Below, one piece after another: positions 7,589 to 15,010 of a stretch of DNA of 22,422 nt. A program made the position numbers and the translations under genes. Where the stretch lies: NCBI GenBank assembly GCA_012514615.1, contig JAAYZY010000167.1, positions 1 through 22,422 on the forward strand, read 5' to 3'. This DNA comes from Chloroflexota bacterium (GTDB lineage Bacteria > Chloroflexota > Anaerolineae > DTPP01). Under the pieces are notes generated by a model. It had not been told where the DNA came from. It did not search any database and was given only the letters and a program-made list of their open reading frames with translations. The stretch's first letter is position 1; each line of letters opens with the position of its first letter.

Positions 7589-9397
7589 ATGCCGTGTCCC
7601 TTCTTGGGGTCTCAGGACGACCGGGAGAAACCGTTTCCGCAGCCTTCGGCGCAGAACGCCTGCTATGCCGTGACGCCCGACGCCGAGCGGCCCTTGCTGA
7701 GCCGGCTGCACCTGGTGTCTGAAGCGGTCTCGCCTGAACACCAGTCGCGCTACTGCCTCAATGTGGAGTACCCCTTTTGCCCGCGCTACCTGGCCTTCCG
7801 CAAGACCCAGGCCGCCAACCGCACGCCGGCGCGCCGAGGGGCGGCCGCCCCACCCCCGGCGGCGGCCCCCACGCCGCCGCCCACCGAGAGTGAGGGGGAG
7901 CGCCTCTACCGCGAGGGGATGACCCATTACCGGGCCCGCCAGTGGGAGCAAGCCCGCGCCGCCTTCAGCCGCCTCAAGGAGATCGAGCCAGGCCGCCCGG
8001 GCATCGACGCCCTGCTGGACGAGGCCAAGCTCTTCATCCAGCTTCAGAACATGGAATCAGAAGCTCCCGACGAGCCCCCAGCGCCTCAGGAGGAGGCGAC
8101 CCCGGTAGACGCGCCGGTCCCGCTGGACCAGGCGCGGCGCAGGCCGCGCTGGCTTCAGCCGGCGTGGCTGGCGGTGACCGTGGTAGTGTTAGCGGTGTTT
8201 GGCTTCCTGGGGCTGCACCTGGCCGGTGTGCCGATCCTCAGCGGCAGCCAGGACGAGCGCACGGACCTGTATAACCAGGGGCGGGCGTTGCTCGTGGTGG
8301 GCGACTACGATGGCGCCATCGCCAAGTTCGAGCAGCTGCTGAGCATGGACCCGGGCAACCAAGAGGCCCAGGCCGAGCTGGAGCGCGCCCAGCGGCTGCG
8401 GGCCCTGGAGCAACTCTACGGCAAAGCCAAGCGGCACATCGACGCCGCAGAGTGGGACGAGGCCGACCAGACCCTGCAGCAGATCTTGCAGCTAGACGCC
8501 AACTATCGAGACGCGGCGACCCTGGCGGCCGAGGTGGACCGCCAGAAGCGCTTCTTCAGCCTGTACACCGAAGGCAAGGCGCTCTACGACCAGGGGGATT
8601 GGCCCGCCGCCGCCGCCAGGTTTGAAGAGCTGCACACGGCAGACGCCAGCTACCGGCGTGAGGTGGTGGAGGAGTACCTGTTCGTCTGCTACCTGAACCA
8701 CGGGCTTTCCCTGGTGGTCAACTCCGGAGATTCTGTGGAGCGGATCAGGGAAGCGGTACGTCAGTTCAGCGCGGCCTTGAGCATTCACCCCCGCAACCAG
8801 CAGGCCGCCGAAGAGCAGCGCCTAGCCAACCTGTACCTGTCCGGCTATACCTCCTATCAGCAGCAGGAATGGCAGCAGGCCCTGATCAAGGTGCAGCAGG
8901 TCTTTGAGACCCGCTCTGACTATGCGGGCGGGCGCGCCGCCCAGGTGCTCTGTTCGTGTTACGTGGCCATGGGGGACCAGGCGCGCGCCGGGGGCGACCT
9001 GATGCGGGCTCTGGAGCACTATCGCAGCGGTCTGGCCCACGAAGGGCTGCAGTGCCCGCCGGCGCAGGACCGCGAGCAGGAGACTCTGCGCATCCTTTAC
9101 CCGCCCACGCCCACACCCGAGCCGGCCACCCCCACGCCGGCACCCACCGACACGCCCCTGGTGCCGCCTACACCGACGGCTACGGCCACATCGTTGGTGG
9201 TGGTCATGCCCACGCCATCGCCCACCGATACGCCGTGGGCACCTACGGCCACGGCGCCGCCACCGCCGCCGCCCACCAGGGATCGCCCACCCACCAACAC
9301 GCCGGTGCCGCCCACCCACACGCCTAGGCCGCCCACCAACACGCCCAGGCCGCCCACCAACACACCCAGGCCGCCCACCCCCACGCCGCCGCGCTAG
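7589..9397 (+). CDS. Single-pass membrane TPR protein with N-terminal Cys motif and Pro/Thr-rich stalk
   Basis: Protein of 602 residues. The ATG at 7589 follows AAGGGAGAG and starts MPCPFLG; an ATG at 7547 would add 14 residues without a recognisable domain. The N-terminus has four cysteines (C3, C25, C56, C64) in a CPFLG...C...EHQ..YCL...Y..CP.Y pattern that I remember from many uncharacterised Chloroflexota proteins, possibly metal-binding. A Pro/Ala linker and one TPR-like repeat (about 103-150) precede a single membrane helix (about 190-212). The basic RRRPR stretch before the helix predicts a cytoplasmic N-terminus. Outside would lie four or more TPR-like helical pairs (about 227-485), then a Pro/Thr stalk (about 505-602) ending TPTPPR. 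The function is unknown; a scaffold linking cytoplasm and cell surface is the simplest reading. The gap from the Ig-repeat gene is 44 bp. Confidence 0.85.
   Translation: MPCPFLGSQDDREKPFPQPSAQNACYAVTPDAERPLLSRLHLVSEAVSPEHQSRYCLNVEYPFCPRYLAFRKTQAANRTPARRGAAAPPPAAAPTPPPTESEGERLYREGMTHYRARQWEQARAAFSRLKEIEPGRPGIDALLDEAKLFIQLQNMESEAPDEPPAPQEEATPVDAPVPLDQARRRPRWLQPAWLAVTVVVLAVFGFLGLHLAGVPILSGSQDERTDLYNQGRALLVVGDYDGAIAKFEQLLSMDPGNQEAQAELERAQRLRALEQLYGKAKRHIDAAEWDEADQTLQQILQLDANYRDAATLAAEVDRQKRFFSLYTEGKALYDQGDWPAAAARFEELHTADASYRREVVEEYLFVCYLNHGLSLVVNSGDSVERIREAVRQFSAALSIHPRNQQAAEEQRLANLYLSGYTSYQQQEWQQALIKVQQVFETRSDYAGGRAAQVLCSCYVAMGDQARAGGDLMRALEHYRSGLAHEGLQCPPAQDREQETLRILYPPTPTPEPATPTPAPTDTPLVPPTPTATATSLVVVMPTPSPTDTPWAPTATAPPPPPPTRDRPPTNTPVPPTHTPRPPTNTPRPPTNTPRPPTPTPPR
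9299..9382 (+). repeat. 21-bp tandem repeat encoding Thr-Pro heptads
   Basis: Four 21-bp units (9299-9319, 9320-9340, 9341-9361, 9362-9382) encode TPVPPTH, TPRPPTN, TPRPPTN and TPRPPTP at the end of the TPR protein. The middle two differ by one base. This is coding low complexity, prone to copy-number change by slippage, and not a CRISPR array. Confidence 0.85.
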
Positions 9398-9435
9398 AGG
9401 CTGGGGGGCCTGGCCATGAGCGAGGGGGACGAGGC

Positions 9436-10857
9436 ATGTGGTCCAAGCGGATAAGGCTGTTGGCTCTAGCTGGCGGGCTCTTTTTAGCGCCCCTCCTGCT
9501 GCGGACCACCTTGGCTTCGCCTGAGGCTGGGCCGGTTTGGCAGCCGCTCGGCCTGCGGGGCGAGGCGGTCACCCACCTGGCCTTCTCTGCCGGCGGCGAG
9601 TTCCCCCTGGGCTATGCAGCGGTACGCCATCGCGGCGTCTACCGTTCCATGGACGATGGCCGCACGTGGCGAGCGGTCAACGTGGGCTTGCCCCGCGGCC
9701 CCTGGGGCGAATGGCGGGTAGCCGGCCTGGCGGCCCACCCGGCCGATGCCCGCCTGGTCTACGTAGTTCTGGAAGATGGCCAGCTCTTCCGCTCGGCCAA
9801 CGCCGCCAGCCGCTGGGAGCCGCTGCCGGCTCCCCCAGGCCTAGGCGAGGCCAGCTTGCTGGCGCTGCGGCCGGAAGGCGGCCAGGAATGGCTCTATGTG
9901 GGCGGCGACGGCCGGCTGTGGCGCAGCCCCGATGAGGGGATCTCGTGGTCCCCCGTGGGTGGCTGGCCGGCCGAGGCGCGGGTAACCGCTGTGGCGGGGG
10001 AGGCAGGGCAGCTTTGGGCGGCATTGGGCCCCCAAGGGCTCTGGCGCCAGGCCGCGGAGGGCGCGGCCTGGGAGCGGCTGAGCGGTGGCCTGGGCAACAG
10101 CGTGGCCTTGGGGGTGGCCCGGCAATCTGACGCCATCCTGGTTGTGGCCACCGAGAACGGTGTCTTCCGCTCCAATGACGGGGGGACCTTCTGGCAGCCA
10201 GCCCGCGCTGGCCTCCCTGGCAGCGCCGTGCTCTCGGTGGTGGGCGACCCACAGCGCCCTGGCCAGCTCTACGTTGGGTTGCGCCGCGGCGGCGTCGCCT
10301 TCACCGAAGACGCCTTCCACTGGGAACCGCTGGGGCAGGGGTTGGGGGGGCGCGATGTGGCGGCGCTGATGCTGGACCCGGCTGACCTGAACCGGCTCTA
10401 CGCCGCCACCGATGACGGCCTCTGGCAGATGCGCCTGGGCGAGGCGCGGTCGCCTGGGCCTGCCCCCGCCCCCGGAGCCGATACCCCGACCGGGGCACCC
10501 ACAACCACGGCCGAGCCTGCTGCCCTCACGCCTACGCCGACTCAGACGCTGCAGCCCCCTGAGCCCATGCCAGCGCCATCTGCCACGCCCACGGCAGAGG
10601 CCGCCGCCCTCACTCCGACGCCGATCGAGACGCCGGCCGGCGCCAGGGGCGTCACCGAGACAGCCCTGCCCACAGGGACGGTCGCGCCCAGCCTCACCCC
10701 GTGGGCGCCCACCGCCACGCCCACGCCGCCGACGGTGGAGCCACGGCCCACCGATACGCTGCGCCCACCCGCGCCCACCGCCACGCCGGCCCCGGCCACG
10801 CCCACGCCCACGCCGCGGCCGACTCGTCCTCAGCCGACGCCCACGCCGCCGCGCTGA
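9436..10857 (+). CDS. Secreted BNR/Asp-box beta-propeller-like protein with Pro/Thr-rich stalk
   Basis: Protein of 473 residues. The ATG at 9436 has GAGGGGG (9422-9428) 7 nt upstream and opens a signal peptide (basic start, hydrophobic residues 7-22, likely cleavage near residue 27 after TTLA). Residues about 32-335 hold recurrent blades with Asp-box motifs: RSMDDGRTW near 70, RSPDEGISW near 163, RSNDGGTFW near 245, plus degenerate copies near 119 and 289. This resembles sortilin/Ycf48-type propellers rather than a sialidase, since I see no catalytic sialidase residues. Residues about 340-473 are a Pro/Thr/Ala stalk ending PTPTPPR, almost the same ending as the preceding TPR protein. The gene follows that one by 38 bp and is probably co-transcribed. 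A binding or display role on the cell surface is inferred. Confidence 0.85.
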   Translation: MWSKRIRLLALAGGLFLAPLLLRTTLASPEAGPVWQPLGLRGEAVTHLAFSAGGEFPLGYAAVRHRGVYRSMDDGRTWRAVNVGLPRGPWGEWRVAGLAAHPADARLVYVVLEDGQLFRSANAASRWEPLPAPPGLGEASLLALRPEGGQEWLYVGGDGRLWRSPDEGISWSPVGGWPAEARVTAVAGEAGQLWAALGPQGLWRQAAEGAAWERLSGGLGNSVALGVARQSDAILVVATENGVFRSNDGGTFWQPARAGLPGSAVLSVVGDPQRPGQLYVGLRRGGVAFTEDAFHWEPLGQGLGGRDVAALMLDPADLNRLYAATDDGLWQMRLGEARSPGPAPAPGADTPTGAPTTTAEPAALTPTPTQTLQPPEPMPAPSATPTAEAAALTPTPIETPAGARGVTETALPTGTVAPSLTPWAPTATPTPPTVEPRPTDTLRPPAPTATPAPATPTPTPRPTRPQPTPTPPR

Positions 10858-10878
10858 GCCGCTGCAGGAGGAAGAGAG

Positions 10879-10929
10879 GTGTCGTACCCCTGGCACACCC
10901 GCCGTAGGCCCGCGTTATGCAGGGCATGA
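10879..10929 (+). CDS. Possible 16-codon leader ORF before the histidine kinase
   Basis: A GTG start lies 7 nt after AGGAGG (10866-10871), close to ideal spacing. The ORF reads VSYPWHTRRRPALCRA and ends with a TGA that overlaps an in-frame kinase ATG (10926) in an ATGA arrangement. The kinase itself has only a weak ribosome-binding site, so the ORF could deliver ribosomes to it. It is too short to judge by coding statistics and may be chance, or the result of a small indel in the kinase 5' end. Confidence 0.3.
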   Translation: MSYPWHTRRRPALCRA

Positions 10930-13724
10930 GCATTTCCGACCGCCTGCACCATCCCCGGCCGGATGACGACCGCTGGACCGTGCTGCTGGGCAGCGAGCTG
11001 CGCTTCGGCTCGGCGCTGCGGCTGTTCTTCCTGGTCTTGGGCCTGGCGGTCAGTTGGGTCTACTTCGGCGAAGGCGGCCTGCGCATCATCCTGCCCCGAG
11101 GCATGGCCATGTACGCGGTGCTCAGCCTGGCGTGGCTGGTGCTGCTGGGCATGCACAACGTGCCGCACTCCTTGGGGCGGCTGGCCTTGTTGGGCATCTA
11201 CGCCATGGATATCGCCTTCGTCAGCTACCTGATCCTGCGCCTGGGCGGCGTGGCCAGCGACCTCTACCTGCTCTACGTGCTGCTGGCCATCAAGGCGGCT
11301 GTCTACTACCCCTTCTTGCCAACAGTGATCCTGCTGCTTTTCACCATCCCACCGGTCTACGTGGCGGCCCTCTACGGCGCCAGCCAAGGCCTCTACTTCC
11401 TGTTGGACTGGTCTTTCCTGCTGCGCTATGGGCTGCTGGGCGTGGTCATCGTGCTCAGCACCTACGCCGGTTGGTTGATGGAGTTCCGCCAGCGGCGTAT
11501 CACGGAGCTTTACAGCGATGTGGATCAGAAAACCAGGGACCTGGCCCAGAAGACCGGGGTCATGGCCCGTACCGCCCGGGAGCTGGGCGACCGCGTGCTG
11601 CAGCTCCGTTCACTGCAGGAGGGAATCAAAGCGATCAATGCCGCCCTGCGCTTGGAAGACGTGCTGCGGCTCATTGCGGCCAACGCCTCGCAGGTGTTGG
11701 GCGGCATCGAGTGCTCTGTGGCCCTGCTGGACGACAGCGAGCAGAAACTGGTGATCCTGGCCACCACCGCCCAGGCCGACGGCCAGTTCCGCCAATCCAC
11801 CTTCCGCCAGGGCGAAGGAGTGGCTGGGTGGGTGGTCAGCCACGGGCAGGCGGTGCTCATCAACGATTGTGCGGCCGACCCGCGCTACGTCCGGCGGGGG
11901 ACAGCGCCCAGCGCCTCCATCATGAGCGTGCCGCTGATGGTGGAAGGCCAGGCCATCGGCGCGCTCAACGCCACCAGCGCGGCCAAAGGCGCCTTCACCT
12001 CCGACAACCTGGCGCTGCTCGGCTCCTTTGCCGACCAGGCTGCGGTGGCCGTGAAGAACGCCCGCCTCTACCGCCGCCTGGCCCAAGAGAAACAGCGCAC
12101 CGAAGAGAACCTGCAGCAGATTATGGCCCTGAACGACGTGGCCCGAGCCCTGGTCTCCACGCTGCAGCTTGAGACGACGCTGCGCCTCATCGTGGAGCGG
12201 TTGATGTCGTTGGTGGAGGTGAAGGCTTGCGCCGTGGCTCTGTTGGAGGAGGATGACGGCGCTCCGGTGCTGGTGGGCCGCGTCGGTCGCGGCGTGCCGC
12301 CTGAGACGGTGCGGGAGATGCGCTTGGCTTCCGCCGACGACCCGGCCTTGGCCCAGGCGCTGACCAGCCGTCAGCCTCAACTGGTGGAAGACCTGACCAA
12401 GAGCCGCGTGCCGTTCCAGCGGCAGCTCGCCGAGCGCTGGGGGATGCAGTCGTATATGGTGACGCCGTTGGTGGCCCGAGATCGGGTCATCGGCGTCCTC
12501 TACCTGGCCGACCGCGCTCCACGCTTCGGCGCGGCCCGCCCGCAGCTGATGGACAGCTTCTCGTACCTGGCGGCCACCGCCATCGAGAACGCCCAGCTCT
12601 ACCGCGACGTGTGGGAGCGCCGCAACGAGCTGGAGGCGGTGCTCCAGGGGATCGGCGACGGCGTGGTGGTGACCGACGCCCGCCATCGTGTGGAGCTGAT
12701 CAACCCGGTGGCCCGCCACATCTTCGATCTGGAAGAGGCGCCGCAGGCCTCGGCCGGCGTCAGCGCCGCGGCGGTGGAACCGCAACTTCACGCCCTGCTG
12801 CAAGAGGCGTTGGGCCAGAAGGACGCGCTGGTGCGAGAGATCGGCCGGCCAGGCTCGCGGGAAGGCGATGAGCGCATCTACCAGGCGCTGGCGGCCCCCA
12901 GGGTGGACGCCGATGGCCTGGCCCGCGGCGCGGTGACTGTGTTGCGAGACATCACTGCCCAGAAAGAGCTGGAGCGGATGAAGAGCAACTTCCTCTCGGT
13001 GGTCTCCCACGAGCTGAAGACGCCGCTCCACTCCATCAAGGGGTTTGTGGATATCATCCTCATGGGCAAGACCGGCCCCCTGAGCGAAACGCAGCGGGAC
13101 TTCTTGCAGACGGTGCGGCAGCAGACCGGCCAGCTTCAGAACCTGATCAACGACCTGCTGGAGTTCTCTCGCCTGGAGGCGGGGCAAGTGCGCCTGCGGC
13201 TGGAAGAGGTGTCGCTGGCCGAACTGTCGCTGGCGGTTGCCGAGAAGCTGGAGCCGCTGGCCAACCAGGGCGACGTGACGTTGCGCAACGAGATCCCGCC
13301 GACCCTGTCGATGGTGCGGGGCGACGCCATGCGCTTGGAGCAGGTGCTCACCAACCTGGTGGACAACGCCATTAAGTTCACGCCCAAGGGTGGGCAGGTG
13401 CGCCTGGAAGGCCGAGACCTGGGCCAGGAGGTGCAGGTCTGGGTGCACGATACCGGCATCGGCATCCCCCCAGAAGAAGGCGAGCGCGTCTTCGACCGCT
13501 TCTACCAGGTGGATGGGGGCTCCACCCGCTCGTACCGCGGCACCGGCCTGGGATTGACGATCTGCAAGCACATTGTGGAGCGGCACCAGGGACGCATCTG
13601 GGTGGAGCCTCGCACAGGGCCGGGCGCTACCTTCACCTTTGTGCTGCCCAAAGAGTTGGAGCTGGAAGAGGAAGAGGCCGCGCTGGACTTCACCACCCCG
13701 GCGCGGCGGCCTCGCCAGCGCTAG
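10917..13724 (+). CDS. Membrane sensor histidine kinase (GAF-GAF-PAS-HisKA-HATPase)
   Basis: Membrane-bound sensor kinase of 935 residues. About six hydrophobic segments occupy residues 33-186 (near 35-50, 62-78, 88-107, 115-132, 134-153 and 168-187). A coiled-coil-like linker (about 195-235) leads to two GAF domains (about 245-383 and 415-560), a PAS domain (about 570-685), the dimerisation domain with phospho-acceptor H698 in SHELKTPL, and an ATPase domain with the N-box NLVDNAIKF, G1 DTGIGIP and G2 GTGLGL. Catalytic residues look intact. An in-frame stop at 10905-10907 limits the start to ATG 10917 (weak AGG 8 nt upstream) or ATG 10926. There is no receiver domain, so it needs a separate partner; the OmpR-type regulator at 1216 is the obvious candidate. 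The signal sensed by the GAF domains is unknown. Confidence 0.95.
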   Translation: MQGMSISDRLHHPRPDDDRWTVLLGSELRFGSALRLFFLVLGLAVSWVYFGEGGLRIILPRGMAMYAVLSLAWLVLLGMHNVPHSLGRLALLGIYAMDIAFVSYLILRLGGVASDLYLLYVLLAIKAAVYYPFLPTVILLLFTIPPVYVAALYGASQGLYFLLDWSFLLRYGLLGVVIVLSTYAGWLMEFRQRRITELYSDVDQKTRDLAQKTGVMARTARELGDRVLQLRSLQEGIKAINAALRLEDVLRLIAANASQVLGGIECSVALLDDSEQKLVILATTAQADGQFRQSTFRQGEGVAGWVVSHGQAVLINDCAADPRYVRRGTAPSASIMSVPLMVEGQAIGALNATSAAKGAFTSDNLALLGSFADQAAVAVKNARLYRRLAQEKQRTEENLQQIMALNDVARALVSTLQLETTLRLIVERLMSLVEVKACAVALLEEDDGAPVLVGRVGRGVPPETVREMRLASADDPALAQALTSRQPQLVEDLTKSRVPFQRQLAERWGMQSYMVTPLVARDRVIGVLYLADRAPRFGAARPQLMDSFSYLAATAIENAQLYRDVWERRNELEAVLQGIGDGVVVTDARHRVELINPVARHIFDLEEAPQASAGVSAAAVEPQLHALLQEALGQKDALVREIGRPGSREGDERIYQALAAPRVDADGLARGAVTVLRDITAQKELERMKSNFLSVVSHELKTPLHSIKGFVDIILMGKTGPLSETQRDFLQTVRQQTGQLQNLINDLLEFSRLEAGQVRLRLEEVSLAELSLAVAEKLEPLANQGDVTLRNEIPPTLSMVRGDAMRLEQVLTNLVDNAIKFTPKGGQVRLEGRDLGQEVQVWVHDTGIGIPPEEGERVFDRFYQVDGGSTRSYRGTGLGLTICKHIVERHQGRIWVEPRTGPGATFTFVLPKELELEEEEAALDFTTPARRPRQR

Positions 13725-13743
13725 TTGCCCCCAGGGAGGCATC

Positions 13744-14379
13744 ATGCGTCTACGCAGCCGCCCACCAACCCTGGGACGCAGCCAGCGGGTAGAGCTGCGC
13801 CCCTTCCAGCGAGCCGACCTGGAGCAGGTGCAAGGGTGGGAGCCGTATGAAGAGGTGTTGTTCCAACAGTACAACATGCCCCGCGGCACCCCGCGCCAGA
13901 ACGATGCCTGGTTCGAGCACAACATCCGCCGGGGCGAACGGCTCTACTTCACGGTGACGCGCCTGGGCGATGGGGCGGTCATCGGGCTGATCTCGCTGCG
14001 GGAGGTCTACCGCAGCCCGCGCCGCGCCTCGGCGCGCCTAGGCATCGTCTTTGGGGCGGCCTTCGCCGGCCAGGGTTACGGCAGCGAGGCGCTGCCGCTC
14101 TTCCTGACGCACCTCTTCGGCCCCCTAGGGTTCAGCCTCCTGAAGCTGGATGTGGCCGCCTTCAACGGTCGGGCGCTGCGGCTCTACGAGAAGTGCGGGT
14201 TTCGCCGAGTGGGGTCGTTCTACCGCTCGGCGGCCGGCCAGCGCTTGGCTCCCGAAGCGCTGGAAGATGACGGCGAGCCGCCCTTCTTCGTGCACTGGCA
14301 CGAGGCGACCTACGTTCTGCATTACGAGATGGAACTGACGGAGAAGGCCTGGCGGGAGCGGAGCGGCGAGCGCCCCTAA
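13744..14379 (+). CDS. GNAT-family N-acetyltransferase (RimJ/RimL-like)
   Basis: Protein of 211 residues starting at the ATG behind AGGGAGG (13733-13739), 19 bp after the kinase stop; upstream in-frame codons lie inside the kinase gene. It has the GNAT order: RVELRPFQRADLEQV at the N-terminus, LGIVFGAAFAGQGYGSEAL with the acetyl-CoA pyrophosphate loop (Q.GYGSEA) near residue 110, and the late NGRALRLYEKCGFRRVG motif. The C-terminus is longer than the minimal fold. The RimJ/RimL or Acetyltransf_3 type is the best guess. The substrate (protein N-terminus, polyamine, antibiotic or sugar) cannot be read from sequence. It is likely the last gene of the + strand block. Confidence 0.88.
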   Translation: MRLRSRPPTLGRSQRVELRPFQRADLEQVQGWEPYEEVLFQQYNMPRGTPRQNDAWFEHNIRRGERLYFTVTRLGDGAVIGLISLREVYRSPRRASARLGIVFGAAFAGQGYGSEALPLFLTHLFGPLGFSLLKLDVAAFNGRALRLYEKCGFRRVGSFYRSAAGQRLAPEALEDDGEPPFFVHWHEATYVLHYEMELTEKAWRERSGERP

Positions 14380-14963
14380 CCCATGGCCTTGACGAAGCGG
14401 TACATGAGGACGGCATCCACGTACGAGCCGGGGCCGCGCTTGATCTCGCGCACGCGCCGCCCTTCCTCGGCAAAGCCGAAGCGGCGATAGAGCGCCTGCG
14501 CCGCCGTGTTATCGGCCAGCACCTCCAGCGCCACCTTCTCGATCTGTGGGTTGGCAGCGGCCCAGTCCAGGCTGCTGCCGATGAGGGCTGTGCCTACGCC
14601 GCGGCCTCGCCAGCCCCGGGCCACAGAGATGTGCAGCAGGGCGCGGTGCCGCATCCGCCTGCGCCCGCTGCAATCCAGGCCCAGGTGCCCCACCACGTGG
14701 CCGTTGGCCTCCCCCACCAGCAAGAGGTGGTCCGGTCGGTCCAGGTGCCGAGCGATCCAGGTGCGCTCGGCCTCTTCGCTGTGGTTGAACTCGTCCGGCT
14801 CGCTGACGGAGTAGCGCATCTCACCGACGACCTCCGCGGAGATGGCCCGCAGCTCGGCGGCGTCGTCCAGGGCGGCGGTGCGCACCACCAAGCGCACGCC
14901 GTTGGGAAGCCAGAAGGTTCGAGGAGCGAGTGTGCCCATGGCGTCATCCACTGATCTGAGCAT
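14376..14963 (-). CDS. GNAT-family N-acetyltransferase
   Basis: Protein of 195 residues if it starts at 14963, or 187 if it starts at the ATG at 14939; neither has a strong ribosome-binding site. Core motifs are VRLVVRTAALDDAAEL (strand 1), HISVARGWRGRGVGTALI with the R/Q-x-x-G-x-G/A acetyl-CoA loop near residues 119-126, and DNTAAQALYRRFGFAEEG. It sits 47 bp after the CNNM-type gene on the same strand and is probably co-transcribed with it. Its stop codon overlaps the stop of the convergent GNAT gene by two bases. The two GNATs are not close copies. The substrate is unknown. Confidence 0.88.
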   Translation of the reverse strand: MLRSVDDAMGTLAPRTFWLPNGVRLVVRTAALDDAAELRAISAEVVGEMRYSVSEPDEFNHSEEAERTWIARHLDRPDHLLLVGEANGHVVGHLGLDCSGRRRMRHRALLHISVARGWRGRGVGTALIGSSLDWAAANPQIEKVALEVLADNTAAQALYRRFGFAEEGRRVREIKRGPGSYVDAVLMYRFVKAMG

Positions 14964-15010
14964 CGCGGCCGATTGCTTTGCGCTCTGCCCGACCGGGCAA
15001 AGGCAGGGCG

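Noticed and set aside
9299..9382. Short regular repeats as a CRISPR array
   Set aside because: Units are directly adjacent, in frame and encode Pro/Thr heptads; there are no spacers.
9097..9384. Minus-strand Gly/Val-rich ORF opposite the Pro/Thr stalk
   Set aside because: Direct antisense of the TP-rich codons; low complexity and no ribosome-binding site.
11610..13925. 771-codon minus-strand ORF opposite the histidine kinase
   Set aside because: Antisense shadow of a kinase with intact motifs; the translation is His/Gln/Arg-rich with no recognisable fold.
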